Source: Bacillota bacterium (GTDB lineage Bacteria; Bacillota; Bacilli; Bacillales_A; Planococcaceae). Taken from it: DNA of 64,000 bases. The position numbers and the translations under genes are program-made. The stretch is from positions 62,001-126,000 of the forward strand of contig JAHIWI010000008.1 in assembly GCA_018816185.1 (NCBI GenBank). Reading direction: 5' to 3'. This document shows positions 32,272 to 42,101 of this stretch, in pieces. The notes beneath the pieces are model-generated. The model had not been told where the DNA came from, ran no database searches, and saw nothing but the letters and a program-made list of their open reading frames with translations. Positions within the stretch are counted from its first letter, which is position 1, and each line of letters begins with the position of its first letter.

Positions 32272-33906
32272 GTGAGACGTAATTTTTATTTAACTGATCA
32301 AACACTTCAACATATTTTGCGCAGCGAATTGGATACACCTTTTTTTCATTTTGCGGATAAAGAATTAAAAGCTTTTGGTGAGCAAGTGGCGAATGAAATC
32401 GATGAACGAGCAAAGCATACCGATCGCTTGGGAGAACCAAAATTAATTAAATACGATAAATTCGGAGATGATTCATCGACTGTGTGGGTGAACGAGGGTT
32501 ATCGACAGACGGTCAAAGAAACGTATGAAACGGGAATTGTTGGATATGTACACAAAGAAATACCTGAGCTTAAGAGCAAAGGGAATTATTTATACAGTTT
32601 TGCTCAAGGTTATGTATTGTCTCAGGCGGAAGCCGGGTTTTATTGTCCGGTCACGTTGACGATGGCCACTGCTTTTTTACTAAATCAATATGCAAGTGAC
32701 GAGTTAAAAGAAAAGTTTCTTCCGCATGTTTGTGCCACAGGAGATGTTGAGCTTTTTGAAGGAGCCACCTTTTTAACAGAGCGACAAGGAGGATCTGATG
32801 TAGGAGCGAATATCGTTCGCGCTATAAAGGACGGCGAGGACTATCGATTATATGGTGAAAAGTATTTTGCATCCAATGCAGGAATGGCTGGAGTTGCAAT
32901 GGTGTTAGCTCGAATTGAAGGGGCTACTTCAGGTTCAAAAGGATTAACACTATTTGCGGTTCCGTGGCGTAATGAAGCAGGAAGTTTGAATGGGATATCC
33001 ATCCGACGATTAAAAGATAAGCTAGGAGTCCGTGCTGTTCCAAGTGGGGAAGTCGAGTTTGACGGAGCAATTGCTTTTGTAGTTGGTGATCCTACAAATG
33101 GACTGAAATATATGATGGAAGCATTGAATTTGTCTCGTATATGTAATGCTGTTGCCTCTCTAGGAATTATGCGAAGAGCATTAACGGAAGCGCAGAAATA
33201 TACTGAAAATCGTGATGCGTTTGGTCAAAAACTGATTAATTTCCCTATGGTTCAAGACACGATTGGCCAGTTAACGGCAAAGCATGAAATTGAATTATTA
33301 ACGGTTTTTGACTTAATCAAATTGTATGATCGAGTGGTAGCTGGTAATGGAACGTCAGAGGAAATCATTTTAAATCGATTGTTTATTGCCATAATGAAAA
33401 AAGAATCAGCAGAGCAAGCGATTCATTTTGCTCATGAAGCCATTGAACTGCACGGAGGTAACGGATATATCGAAGATTTTGTTACACCAAGATTGCTTCG
33501 AGATGCACAAGTGCTCACTGTTTGGGAAGGAACTGCAAATATTTTAGGGCTTGAACTTGTGCGTCTAGTGCGGAAATTTGATGCGCATTTATTATTCGTG
33601 AAATTTGTTGAACTGAGACTTGCACATATTAAAACACAGAATAGCAGATTTGAGATTGTTCAAAAGGAGTTAGCTAACTTAAACGAAAAACTAGTGAAAT
33701 TTGCGTTGTTGGATGAAATCACTCAAACACTTGAGGCGAAATTAATCGCAAAGCAAATGGCTTGGGTGTATGAAAGTTTAGTTGCAATCGAGGTAGCACA
33801 AAAAATGGGCGGTAAATATGAATTGTTCGCTGACGTTTACTTAGAAAACACATGGAATCTACGAGAATTTGGAGCAGAAGCAAAGAGTTTAAAACTGTTT
33901 CTTTAG
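32272..33906 (+). CDS. Acyl-CoA dehydrogenase family protein
   Basis: 544 residues from the GTG that follows TGGAGGAAAAAATA; an ATG 15 bases upstream overlaps that site. Core acyl-CoA dehydrogenase fold: LTERQGGSDVGANIVRA (FAD and substrate contact), EKYFASNAGMAGVAMVLARIEGA and the C-terminal IELHGGNGYIEDFVTPRLLRDAQVLTVWEGTANILGLEL, with a long C-terminal extension (about 440-544) as in the AidB-like/long acyl-CoA dehydrogenases. Substrate not decided. It precedes tcyA with its own spacing. Confidence 0.8.
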   Translation: MRRNFYLTDQTLQHILRSELDTPFFHFADKELKAFGEQVANEIDERAKHTDRLGEPKLIKYDKFGDDSSTVWVNEGYRQTVKETYETGIVGYVHKEIPELKSKGNYLYSFAQGYVLSQAEAGFYCPVTLTMATAFLLNQYASDELKEKFLPHVCATGDVELFEGATFLTERQGGSDVGANIVRAIKDGEDYRLYGEKYFASNAGMAGVAMVLARIEGATSGSKGLTLFAVPWRNEAGSLNGISIRRLKDKLGVRAVPSGEVEFDGAIAFVVGDPTNGLKYMMEALNLSRICNAVASLGIMRRALTEAQKYTENRDAFGQKLINFPMVQDTIGQLTAKHEIELLTVFDLIKLYDRVVAGNGTSEEIILNRLFIAIMKKESAEQAIHFAHEAIELHGGNGYIEDFVTPRLLRDAQVLTVWEGTANILGLELVRLVRKFDAHLLFVKFVELRLAHIKTQNSRFEIVQKELANLNEKLVKFALLDEITQTLEAKLIAKQMAWVYESLVAIEVAQKMGGKYELFADVYLENTWNLREFGAEAKSLKLFL

Positions 33907-34024
33907 AATAATTATTTCTAAAGAAAAATCATAACTTTTTCTGTATTACACACCCTAAAAGTAATCGTCAAATTAATGAAAGTATTCTTAATAGTTCGCG
34001 TATTAAAGGAATAAGCAATTTATT

Positions 34025-34053
34025 TTGACGCAAGCATATACTTCGGATAAGAT
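34025..34053 (+). promoter_or_regulatory. Promoter of the tcyABC operon
   Basis: TTGACG (34025-34030), 17-base spacer, TAAGAT (34048-34053). Immediately after, AGATAA (34050-34055) and TTATCT (34072-34077) form a 6-bp inverted repeat around CTAATACCAAGTAAG, possibly a site for a cysteine-responsive regulator such as CymR, which controls tcy operons in B. subtilis. Confidence 0.45.
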
Positions 34054-34095
34054 AACTAATACCAAGTAAGTTTATCTGAATTAGGAGGAATACAA

Positions 34096-34920
34096 ATGAA
34101 AAAGTTTAAACTATGGTTAGTTTTATTAATTGGAGTCCTGATGTTATCGGCATGCGGAACTTCTGAGAATGAGGATGCAAGTGACAATAAAAATACAGGT
34201 TCAAAAGAAGAAACAACTGATTTACTGGCAAAAGTTAAAGAAGATGGCGAATTGTTAATTGGAACAGAAGGAACTTACCCTCCATTTACTTATCATGATG
34301 AGAGTGGGAAGTTAACAGGCTTTGATGTTGAGATTGCGGAAGAAATTGCAGCACGTTTAGGTGTTGAACCGAAATTCATGGAAACACAATGGGACGCTAT
34401 GTTTGCAGGACTTGATTCTGAACGATTTGACATGATTGCCAACCAAGTAGGTATTCGTGAAGATCGCCTTGAAAAATATGCTTTTTCTGAGCCATATATT
34501 TCATCTGCAGCTGTATTAGTTACACATGCAGATAATGAAGACGTTAAAAGTTTTGAAGATATTAAAGGCTTAAAAGCAGCACAGTCACTTACAAGTAACT
34601 ATGGAGAAATTGCAAAAACAAACGGCGCGGAATTAGTTGGCGTGGAAGGCTTTAACCAAGCAATTGAGCTTCTAAATTCAAAACGCGTAGATGTAACAAT
34701 TAACGATAAACTTTCTGTGTTGGATTTCCAAAAGCAAAAACCTGACGCAAAAATTAAAATCGTAGCAGAAGCAGACGATGCAGCACAAAGTGGATTAATG
34801 TTCCGCCAAGGGAACGACACATTAGTGGAAGCGGTAAACGAAGCGTTAAAAGAAATGATTGAAGATGGAACTTACGACGAAATTTCTGAAAAATGGTTTG
34901 GCGAAAATGTTTTGGAATAG
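34096..34920 (+). CDS. tcyA: Cystine-binding lipoprotein TcyA
   Basis: 274 residues: signal with lipobox LSAC at about Cys20, then an SBP_bac_3 fold (LIGTEGTYPPFTYHDESGKLTGFDVEIAEEIAARLGVEPKF, then IANQVGIREDRLEKYAFSEPY). Followed by permease and ATPase genes resembling B. subtilis TcyB/TcyC, so this is the cystine importer's binding protein. Start ATG follows AGGAGGAATACAA. The permease gene overlaps its stop codon by 14 bases. Confidence 0.8.
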   Translation: MKKFKLWLVLLIGVLMLSACGTSENEDASDNKNTGSKEETTDLLAKVKEDGELLIGTEGTYPPFTYHDESGKLTGFDVEIAEEIAARLGVEPKFMETQWDAMFAGLDSERFDMIANQVGIREDRLEKYAFSEPYISSAAVLVTHADNEDVKSFEDIKGLKAAQSLTSNYGEIAKTNGAELVGVEGFNQAIELLNSKRVDVTINDKLSVLDFQKQKPDAKIKIVAEADDAAQSGLMFRQGNDTLVEAVNEALKEMIEDGTYDEISEKWFGENVLE

Positions 34921-35608
34921 TTTTAACATAGAGCCCGATGAAATGGAGCGATATATGGATATCGCTCAAACTTCCCTCCAGCCTTTGCTGGAGGGTCTAG
35001 TTGTCTTTACGCTTCCTTTAAGTATTATTGCGTTTATTCTTGGATTAATTCTTGCTGTCTTCACAGCATTAGCTCGTATTTCAACCGTTAAAATATTTCA
35101 ATGGATTGCACGATTTTATGTATCGATTATTCGGGGAACACCCCTATTAGTTCAATTATTTATTTTATTTTATGGACTTCCTACATTAGGAATCGTCATC
35201 GATCCTTTTCCAGCTGCGGTCATAGGATTTTCATTGAATGTAGGTGCTTATGCTTCTGAAATTATACGTGCCGCTATTCTTTCCATACCGAAAGGTCAGT
35301 GGGAAGCAGCTCAAATGATTGGAATGACATATTCCCAATCGTTACAACGTGTCATTTTACCGCAAGCTACACGTGTGTCTATCCCGCCGTTATCTAACTC
35401 GTTTATTGGATTGGTGAAAGACACGTCATTAGCTTCGTTAATTCTTGTTACGGAAATGTTTCGACGTGCTCAAGAAATTGCAGCAACTAATTATGAGTTC
35501 TTACTTCTTTATGTTGAAGCAGCAGCCATTTACTGGATCATTTGTTTCTTCCTTTCTATCATTCAAGGCAGATTAGAACATCGATTTGATCGATACGTAA
35601 CAAGATAA
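34907..35608 (+). CDS. tcyB: Cystine ABC transporter permease TcyB
   Basis: 233 residues from ATG 34907 (MFWNSFNIEPDEMERYMDIAQ), matching the 234-residue B. subtilis TcyB; an earlier start lies wholly inside tcyA. Five or six membrane helices; the conserved EAA loop is QWEAAQMIGMTYSQSLQRVILPQA. Segments such as STVKIFQWIARFYVSIIRGTPLLVQLFI and LSNSFIGLVKDTSLASLILVTEMFR are near-diagnostic for TcyB. Translationally coupled to tcyA by overlap. Confidence 0.85.
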   Translation: MFWNSFNIEPDEMERYMDIAQTSLQPLLEGLVVFTLPLSIIAFILGLILAVFTALARISTVKIFQWIARFYVSIIRGTPLLVQLFILFYGLPTLGIVIDPFPAAVIGFSLNVGAYASEIIRAAILSIPKGQWEAAQMIGMTYSQSLQRVILPQATRVSIPPLSNSFIGLVKDTSLASLILVTEMFRRAQEIAATNYEFLLLYVEAAAIYWIICFFLSIIQGRLEHRFDRYVTR

Positions 35609-35643
35609 CTGAATTGAGCAGATGAAAAAGAAAGGAGTACTTT

Positions 35644-36384
35644 ATGATTACAATCAATGGATTACACAAGCAGTTTGGACAATTAGAAGTGTTAAAAGGA
35701 ATTGATTTGAAAATAAATAAGGGGCAAGTAGTTGTTGTAATCGGACCATCTGGATCTGGTAAAACAACCTTACTTAGATGCCTGAATATATTAGAGGTGC
35801 CAACGTCGGGGAGTATTACAATCGACGATCAAACTACTGACTTTTCAACGAAGGTACCAAAAAAATCAGTTGATGCTTTAAGAAAAAAATCTGCAATGGT
35901 TTTTCAACATTATAATTTGTTTCCACATATGACTGTTCTTCAAAACGTCATGGAAGGACCGATTATCGTGAAGAAACTTTCGAAAGTGGATGCACGTAAA
36001 AGAGCAGAGAATTTATTGGTTAAAGTGGGTTTAGGTGATAAACTCGACTTCTTCCCTCATCAACTATCTGGTGGTCAACAGCAACGAGTAGGCATTGCAC
36101 GTGCCTTAGCTCTGGAACCAAAAGTGATGTTATTTGATGAACCTACGTCTGCTCTAGATCCTGAATTAGTAGGAGAAGTGTTACAAGTCATGAAGGATTT
36201 AGCGGATGAAGGGATCACGATGGTCGTTGTTACACATGAAATGCGCTTTGCGAAAGATGTTGCTGACGAAGTTATTTTTATGGACCAAGGAAAGATTATC
36301 GAACGAAGCGAACCTAATGAAATGTTTACACAACCTAAAGAAGAACGCACGCGTCAATTTTTAAATCTTATACAAGTACATTAA
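35644..36384 (+). CDS. tcyC: Cystine ABC transporter ATPase TcyC
   Basis: 246 residues, typical polar amino-acid ATPase. Walker [10 protein letters not shown], signature [15 protein letters not shown], Walker [15 protein letters not shown], and the switch His in VVTHEMRFA. Third gene of the tcyABC operon, closed by the terminator at 36383. Confidence 0.85.
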   Translation: MITINGLHKQFGQLEVLKGIDLKINKGQVVVVIGPSGSGKTTLLRCLNILEVPTSGSITIDDQTTDFSTKVPKKSVDALRKKSAMVFQHYNLFPHMTVLQNVMEGPIIVKKLSKVDARKRAENLLVKVGLGDKLDFFPHQLSGGQQQRVGIARALALEPKVMLFDEPTSALDPELVGEVLQVMKDLADEGITMVVVTHEMRFAKDVADEVIFMDQGKIIERSEPNEMFTQPKEERTRQFLNLIQVH

Positions 36385-36438
36385 AAGGGCTACCCTAAAG
36401 TCTGTGAAAACTGACTTACTGGGAGCCCTTTTTGTTTT
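36383..36438 (+). terminator. Terminator of tcyABC
   Basis: AAAAGGGCT and AGCCCTTTTT with inner ACCC/GGG pairing, then T residues. Confidence 0.75.
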
Positions 36439-36455
36439 TGATCATTTTCCATCAA

Positions 36456-37418
36456 TTAGTTACGCAAAATAATGTAAATCATGTACACGATATAAGATAA
36501 AGCTAGAAATAATCCTTCTCTTTTACCTATGGTGTAATGTGTTAATGCAAAGATAAGAACAATCACGGTAAAGGCAAGTAAGACAATAACGTCTGTAAAT
36601 AAGGAGGCATTTACTCCAATTGGAGAAATGGTAGCAGAAGCCCCTAATACAAAAAGAATATTGAAAATGTTACTTCCTATAATATTGCCAAGTGCGATTT
36701 CACTTTCTTTTTTCAATGCCGCAACAATTGAAGTAACGAGTTCTGGAAGAGATGTACCTACAGCGACAATGGTGAGCCCAACAAGTGCTTCACTCATACC
36801 TAGAGACAAGGCGATTTCAGTGCTGTTTTTCACCACGAAATCTCCGCCAAACACAATGGCAGCAAGTCCACCAATGGTGAAGACTATATTTTTAATCCAA
36901 CCTCGATCTTTATCTTCTAAGACTGTTTCAGGTTCTTCAAAGTTATTGCGACTTTTTCGAGCAACTTCAAAAATATAGTATAGGAAGACCGCAAATATAA
37001 GTAAAAGAACTAAACCATCACTTCGAGTCAATGCATTTCCAGCAAAGTCTTGTAAAAAGGTATCGGCCATTAAAACAAGCAATGTAATAGTAGCTAAAAA
37101 AGAAAAAGGGATTTCTTTTCGGATTGTTTGGCTGTTTACTACCAACGGGGCAATAAATGCAGTAGCTCCCAAAACTAATAGGGTATTGAACATATTGCTT
37201 CCTACCACATTACCCAGTGATACATCGTCATTTCCATTTAATGCAGCAATGATACTAACGGTTGCTTCAGGAGAGCTTGTTCCAAATGAAACAATGGTTA
37301 GACCGACCAATATAGGTGGAACTTTAAGTAATGCAGAAATATTCGAGGCACCTTTGACGAAATAATTGGCACCTATCATAAGTAAAACAAACCCGACAAT
37401 CAATAAGAGATAAGTCAT
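36456..37418 (-). CDS. Na+/Ca2+ exchanger (CaCA, YrbG-like)
   Basis: 320 residues, ten membrane helices in two inverted halves with the two alpha-repeats: GTSSPEATVSI and GTSLPELVTSIVAAL, and the matching VGSNMFNTLLVLG and IGSNIFNILFVLG. These carry the ion-binding Glu residues. It exchanges cations, probably Ca2+ export driven by Na+. ATG follows CGAGGTCTAGCA. Monocistronic. Confidence 0.85.
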   Translation of the reverse strand: MTYLLLIVGFVLLMIGANYFVKGASNISALLKVPPILVGLTIVSFGTSSPEATVSIIAALNGNDDVSLGNVVGSNMFNTLLVLGATAFIAPLVVNSQTIRKEIPFSFLATITLLVLMADTFLQDFAGNALTRSDGLVLLLIFAVFLYYIFEVARKSRNNFEEPETVLEDKDRGWIKNIVFTIGGLAAIVFGGDFVVKNSTEIALSLGMSEALVGLTIVAVGTSLPELVTSIVAALKKESEIALGNIIGSNIFNILFVLGASATISPIGVNASLFTDVIVLLAFTVIVLIFALTHYTIGKREGLFLALSYIVYMIYIILRN

Positions 37419-37644
37419 TGCTAGACCTCGTTTTTATTTTTTATAGTAACAAATAAAAATAGGGGTTACGAGCATTAGGAATTGGGTAAACAAAATGGTG
37501 TAGTTTTTTATAATAGTGATGTAATTATTTGTAAGGGAACTATAAAACAAATGGTAAAAAAGTAATGTTTTTAAATAAAAGTGATCTAAACAATCTTCAA
37601 TTTCGTTAGCCTATCAAATGCATTGAAGGGAGGTGAATGACGAC

Positions 37645-38553
37645 GTGCAAAAACGAATATGGCAGACCTTAATTCTTTTTGTTGTTCTTAGTATTCCATC
37701 ATTTGCTTCAGCAGAAGGCGGATTGGTTAAGAATACGTTAACTACCACGACTGGTATTGTGGAGACGACAACGAATCAAGTTGTTGAAACTACTTCTAAA
37801 GTGGACGAAGTGTTACCTGTTGAAACGAATGAGCCTGTATCGGCATTGGTGGAAACGGTAAATGAAACCACTCAAAGTGTCACGAAAAATGTAACCGATG
37901 AAAAGCCACTAGTGGAAGTGAAACTATCAGAAAAGCCATCAATTAAAGTCAATGCAAACGTAATTGAGGCAGAAGCTTCAACTAAACCAGTATTGAAGGT
38001 GGAATCACCGGTTTCAGAAATTAAAGTAACTGAACCTGTTCAAGTTGATGTAGAAACAAAAAATATTCCAACGGACGTAAAAGTTGAAGAAGTTGAACCT
38101 ATCAAAGAAACTTCATCTACTGTAATTGAAAAAGCAGTAGGGAGTGATGTGGTAGAGACCAAAAAACCAACGATAGCAGAACCAAATGTAAAGCCTGAGT
38201 CCGTTGGTATTTTTGAGGAAACAGAAACAGAAGGTATTCAATTGAGTTCAGAAGACACTAAAACTGAAGAGTTTGATTTGCAAAATGAACTACCATTTGT
38301 TCCGTTTAGAGGTATGGAAAACATTGAACAAATCAAGGTAATTCCCACGATTCCTTCAGGCCCTAGCACGCAAAATAGTCCGAGTTCGACAAATATTGGG
38401 CTAACATTAGGGGTTTTTAACACGTTTGAAGTCGATCAATCGTATAAGACTTTTTCATACTTTGGAAAAGAGCGATTATTTTTTGATCAATGGTTAAATG
38501 CACCACCGTCACAACCACCTCAATCTTCTCTTTTTACTATAAGTCGAATTTAA
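37645..38553 (+). CDS. Unrecognised secreted Glu/Val/Thr-rich protein
   Basis: 302 residues from the GTG that follows GGGAGGTGAATGACGAC at 11 bases; an earlier GTG lies inside the ribosome binding site. The first 24 residues (MQKRIWQTLILFVVLSIPSFASAEG) are a Sec signal peptide. The mature protein is low in complexity and rich in Val, Glu, Thr, Lys and Pro, with many Val-Glu/Pro-Val-Glu spaced segments, suggesting an extended surface stalk, ending in a Pro/Ser-rich and aromatic tail (about 250-302). No sorting motif or known domain. It precedes the repeat protein by 30 bases, so an operon. Confidence 0.6.
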   Translation: MQKRIWQTLILFVVLSIPSFASAEGGLVKNTLTTTTGIVETTTNQVVETTSKVDEVLPVETNEPVSALVETVNETTQSVTKNVTDEKPLVEVKLSEKPSIKVNANVIEAEASTKPVLKVESPVSEIKVTEPVQVDVETKNIPTDVKVEEVEPIKETSSTVIEKAVGSDVVETKKPTIAEPNVKPESVGIFEETETEGIQLSSEDTKTEEFDLQNELPFVPFRGMENIEQIKVIPTIPSGPSTQNSPSSTNIGLTLGVFNTFEVDQSYKTFSYFGKERLFFDQWLNAPPSQPPQSSLFTISRI

Positions 38554-38583
38554 AAAACTTATTTTAAAAGGAGAGAATTATAA

Positions 38584-39822
38584 ATGAAAAACGTATTCAG
38601 AACTTTAACAATTACAGGTGGATTAGCAGCAAGTCTATTAATCGGAGCAGGTACAACATCTGCGGCAGAAAATGATTCTTTATTAAACTTAAATGATGGT
38701 TTAGTAGAGAATTTGAACATTTTCGATTCAAGTGATGAGAATAATTTAGTGATTGATTCGCAAAACAATAGCAGTTCAGATGTGAATGTTGAGACTAGTG
38801 ATGATTCACTAGACACGACAGTTGATGGCGCTACAGAAGGTTCAGTCGGAGCGGTAGTTAAAGGCGAAGATGAATCAGCAGCAGTAAACGCTGACGGCAA
38901 TGCTGGTGTCATGAATGAAACAGTCATTGATGAAGAAAATGATACGGTTTCTTCAACAACAGAAGCGGCTACAGAAGGTTCAGTCGGAGCGGTAGTTAAA
39001 GGTGAAGACGAATCAGCAGCAGTAAACGCTGACGGCAATGCTGGTGTTATGAATGAAACAGTCATTGATGAAGAAAGCGATACAGTTTCTTCAACAACAG
39101 AAGCGACTACAGAAGGTTCAGTCGGAGCAGTGGTTGAAGGTGAAGACGAATCAGTAGCAGCAAACGCTGGCGGCAATGCTGGTGTCATGAATGAAACAGT
39201 CATTGATGAAGAAAATGATACGGTTTCTTCAACAACAGAAGCGGCTACAGAAGGTTCAGTCGGAGCAATAGTTGAAGGCGAAGACGAATCAGCAGCAGTA
39301 AACGCTGATGGTAACGCTGGTCTTATCAACGAAACTGTTGTCAATGAAGAAACTAATTCTACGACTTCAACAACTGAAGGTAATGTCGGTGGAAACCTAA
39401 ATGCAATCCTTGAGAGTGATGATTCAACATCAATTTTAGGTGCTGACAACAACACAACAATCACAAATGTTATTGAATCTAATGGAGAAAATGATTCATC
39501 ATCTTTTGCACTTGGAACTGAGTCTTTAACAAACTTAGGTCTAAGCTCTGAAGAAGCTGATAACGAAGAATCTGCAAAAGTTATGGCAGCTGTATCAGCG
39601 TTAATTGAAGCACAAAGTACAGAAAATTCTTCACGTTTAGGAACTGAAGTAGATGTTGCATCTATGGTTGGTTTAGATTCTGAAGAAGAAAATTCTTTTA
39701 CTTCAATGTTAAATGCAACTGCTGGTTTATGGGTACAATCGAATGATGAGAATGAATCAAGCGAACTTGGACTAGATCTTGGTTTAGGATTAGCAGCGAT
39801 GTCACAATCATTCAATCAATAA
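38584..39822 (+). CDS. Secreted acidic protein with four 46-residue repeats
   Basis: 412 residues with a signal peptide ending near SAAEND. Residues about 84-267 are four copies of a 46-residue unit beginning EGSVGAVVKGEDESAAVNAD, at 38833, 38971, 39109 and 39247, each exactly 138 bp apart; the last is partly diverged. The unit is nearly all polar and strongly acidic, with repeated G-x-V and N-x-T spacing that could form beta-strands or a solenoid. No LPXTG, S-layer or cell-wall-binding motif is seen, so attachment is unclear. Its upstream neighbour is another secreted protein. A long antisense frame is only a shadow. Confidence 0.65.
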   Translation: MKNVFRTLTITGGLAASLLIGAGTTSAAENDSLLNLNDGLVENLNIFDSSDENNLVIDSQNNSSSDVNVETSDDSLDTTVDGATEGSVGAVVKGEDESAAVNADGNAGVMNETVIDEENDTVSSTTEAATEGSVGAVVKGEDESAAVNADGNAGVMNETVIDEESDTVSSTTEATTEGSVGAVVEGEDESVAANAGGNAGVMNETVIDEENDTVSSTTEAATEGSVGAIVEGEDESAAVNADGNAGLINETVVNEETNSTTSTTEGNVGGNLNAILESDDSTSILGADNNTTITNVIESNGENDSSSFALGTESLTNLGLSSEEADNEESAKVMAAVSALIEAQSTENSSRLGTEVDVASMVGLDSEEENSFTSMLNATAGLWVQSNDENESSELGLDLGLGLAAMSQSFNQ

Positions 39823-39834
39823 TATTTCTTAAAG

Positions 39835-39874
39835 AAAAAACGGAACCCCATGAAAGAAGGGGTTCCGTTTTTTT
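39835..39874. terminator. Terminator of the repeat-protein gene
   Basis: AAAACGGAACCCC and GGGGTTCCGTTTT form a perfect stem around ATGAAAGAA, followed by T residues; also serves the convergent minus-strand gene. Confidence 0.8.
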
Positions 39875-39888
39875 GACTTTACTAAAAA

Positions 39889-40182
39889 TCACTTCATCAT
39901 TCGCTCTGCTTCTTCAGAAACTATAAACGCTAAGTCATCATTGCCAAACAGCTGAAGAACTTCAATTAATGTACCAGTATCGATTTCCAATTCAAGTGGT
40001 TCGTTTTGATCAATAATGACTTTCATGGCTTCGTTCGTACTTTGAGTGGGATAAGCTTTTTGGTAAAGTGTAAAAGGATCGATCTCGTGATTTTGGCACC
40101 ACTGAACAAATAATTGAATCATAATTTGTTCATCTTCTTGATATTTTTGAATGATATACTCGGTCATCATTTTTTGGTCCAT
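39889..40182 (-). CDS. Hypothetical cytoplasmic protein
   Basis: 97 residues, ATG with a GAGGATTCTCCC site. The sequence is acidic and helical (YIIQKYQEDEQIMIQLFVQWCQNHEIDPFTLYQKAYPTQ) with no signal or membrane helix. I do not recognise the family. It is the last gene of the same-strand run with desK/desR, 43 bases downstream of desR. Confidence 0.5.
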   Translation of the reverse strand: MDQKMMTEYIIQKYQEDEQIMIQLFVQWCQNHEIDPFTLYQKAYPTQSTNEAMKVIIDQNEPLELEIDTGTLIEVLQLFGNDDLAFIVSEEAERMMK

Positions 40183-40225
40183 GGGAGAATCCTCGTTTCG
40201 GAAAGTTGTGATGCGCTTTTGCTCT

Positions 40226-40828
40226 TTACTTAAACCAGCCTTTTTCCTTAAAACGGGAAATTGCTTCTATACGATTTGTCACATCGAGTTTATCTAAAAT
40301 AACGGAGATGTAATTTCGTACTGTGCCGGTTGTGATGTATAGTTCACTAGCTATTTCTTTCGTGTTTTTGCCCGTTGCAATTAATTCAAGTACTTGATGT
40401 TCACGTTCCGTTAAAGGATTGTCTTCACCGCTATAAGCTAAGTCAACAAGCTCTGGTGCATAGATGCGTCGTCCATCCATTATCAATCGAATGGAGTTGG
40501 CTAAATCTTCACTCGGACTGTCTTTTAGTAAATAGCCACTTACACCTGCTTTTCTCGCACGTTCAAAGTATCCTGATCGTGCAAAGGTTGTAAGGATAAT
40601 GACTTTACAAGAATGGTCTTTTAATTCCTCAGCAGCATCAAGGCCGCTTTTTACAGGCATTTCTATATCAGTAATAAAAACATCAGGATTTAACTGGTTA
40701 ACCAATTCAATGGCCTCGGCTCCGTTTGGTGCTTGGCCGACAACTTCTATATCTTCTTCTAAATCTAAAAGAGATCCTAATGCTCCAAGCATCATCCGTT
40801 GATCTTCAGCGATAATTATTCGAATCAT
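40226..40828 (-). CDS. desR: Response regulator DesR (NarL/LuxR family)
   Basis: 200 residues: receiver domain (phospho-Asp near VFITDIEMPVKSG, and Lys/Thr of the switch) and a C-terminal LuxR-type helix-turn-helix (LTEREHQVLELIATGKNTKEIASELYITTGTVRNYISVILDKLDVTNRIEAI). It overlaps the kinase gene by 4 bases (TCATGA), so co-translated. It is assigned DesR from the DesK-like kinase and the desaturase gene next to them, as in B. subtilis, where it activates des at low temperature. Confidence 0.85.
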   Translation of the reverse strand: MIRIIIAEDQRMMLGALGSLLDLEEDIEVVGQAPNGAEAIELVNQLNPDVFITDIEMPVKSGLDAAEELKDHSCKVIILTTFARSGYFERARKAGVSGYLLKDSPSEDLANSIRLIMDGRRIYAPELVDLAYSGEDNPLTEREHQVLELIATGKNTKEIASELYITTGTVRNYISVILDKLDVTNRIEAISRFKEKGWFK

Positions 40829-41961
40829 GACAGTTCCTCCATTTCAGATTGCAGGATTACATGAGGAATACGAATGTTGACCGTCGTTCCTTCAGTTTCA
40901 GACACATAAAGAATACCATTAACAAATTCCAGTCTTTCTCTCATACCTCTTATGCCATTGCCGTCTGTATTGGCATTATCTCTACTTAGTCCAACTCCGT
41001 TATCCTGAACTTGAAGAAACAACTCAGTGGAAGACTGTTTGATTAAGACGTGACAGAATGTTGCTTGGCTGTGCTTCACGACGTTGTTGATGGCTTCTTT
41101 CAGACACATGCTTAAGACATTTTCAACGAGTAAAGGTGTATCTTTTAATACTGGATTTCCCTTAACACGAAAATCTATTTCAGCTGCTTTTAGAATTTGC
41201 TGAACCCGAACTAATTCGTCTTCTAACTTTCCAACCTGAATGTTGGAAACGAGATCTCTAACCTCTTTTAAAGCAATCCGTGCGGTGTGATTGATATCTA
41301 AAAGTTCATTTTTTGCTTTTAGTGGATCTTGATCGATTACTCTTCTAGCTAGGTCACTTTTTAAACCAATTAACGATAGTTTTTGGCCTAACGTATCGTG
41401 AAGATCTCTCGCAATACGTTGCCTCTCTTGTATAACCAAAAGCTGTGAAATTCGTTTATTCGCATCCTCTAATTGACCTTCTAGTTTCTCTGTTTTAATT
41501 TGATTGTGAGAATTAAAGGGCAACAAAATCACACCAATCACGCCGATGAGAATGAAAGGAAATTGCGTAACGAAAAGCTCATACTGCGTGAAAAATCCAA
41601 TACTCACGGATACCATTGTCGTCACGAGATGAATGACAAACATTGTAATAAAACCAGCTCTGTTGCGTATATTTCCAATAAAAAAGGCTAAGAACAATGA
41701 AAAGAAAAAGTATCCGAAAAGAATGATAAGGGTGATGCTAATCACAATTTGAAAGGCAACCCAGACATACATACGCCATCCCTTGGAAACAAAAGATTGT
41801 CTATAGGAAAGGAAAAAACCCACAACGAGTAACAGACCTAATAGACTTTCTAAAGGTGAATAAGATTTGAATATATAAAATAAGGGCAAAATACAAAAAA
41901 TAATCCATACGTAAATACTGATGTAAGGATTTTTAGGGAAAATGTGATACCACTTTTGCAT
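40825..41961 (-). CDS. desK: Sensor histidine kinase DesK
   Basis: 378 residues from the ATG preceded by TGGAGGTTCTT. Four to five N-terminal membrane helices (about 10-140) then a HisKA_3 dimerisation helix with the phospho-acceptor in QRIARDLHDTLGQKLSLIGL and a HATPase domain. DesK senses membrane rigidity/cold through its membrane helices. In operon order kinase then regulator, next to the desaturase. Confidence 0.8.
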   Translation of the reverse strand: MQKWYHIFPKNPYISIYVWIIFCILPLFYIFKSYSPLESLLGLLLVVGFFLSYRQSFVSKGWRMYVWVAFQIVISITLIILFGYFFFSLFLAFFIGNIRNRAGFITMFVIHLVTTMVSVSIGFFTQYELFVTQFPFILIGVIGVILLPFNSHNQIKTEKLEGQLEDANKRISQLLVIQERQRIARDLHDTLGQKLSLIGLKSDLARRVIDQDPLKAKNELLDINHTARIALKEVRDLVSNIQVGKLEDELVRVQQILKAAEIDFRVKGNPVLKDTPLLVENVLSMCLKEAINNVVKHSQATFCHVLIKQSSTELFLQVQDNGVGLSRDNANTDGNGIRGMRERLEFVNGILYVSETEGTTVNIRIPHVILQSEMEELS

Positions 41962-42064
41962 AAGAACCTCCAGGACATGAAAATGGTTGTATAGATTATT
42001 AAAGAATTTCAAGAATTATGTTGATACAGTCGCACTCCGCTTTTCTAAATAGTATAACAGACAG

Positions 42065-42092
42065 AAAAACCATTCCACGTGCGGAATGGTTT
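42065..42092 (-). terminator. Terminator between des and desKR
   Basis: AAAACCATTCC and GGAATGGTTTT with an ACGTGC loop, downstream of des; thus desKR have their own promoter. Confidence 0.7.
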
Positions 42093-42101
42093 TCTAAACT
42101 C

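Noticed and set aside
38559..39815. 418-codon open frame antisense to the secreted repeat protein
   Set aside because: It is the mirror of a low-complexity repeat gene; the plus frame has a signal peptide, ribosome binding site and terminator, while the antisense translation is Ser/Thr-rich nonsense.
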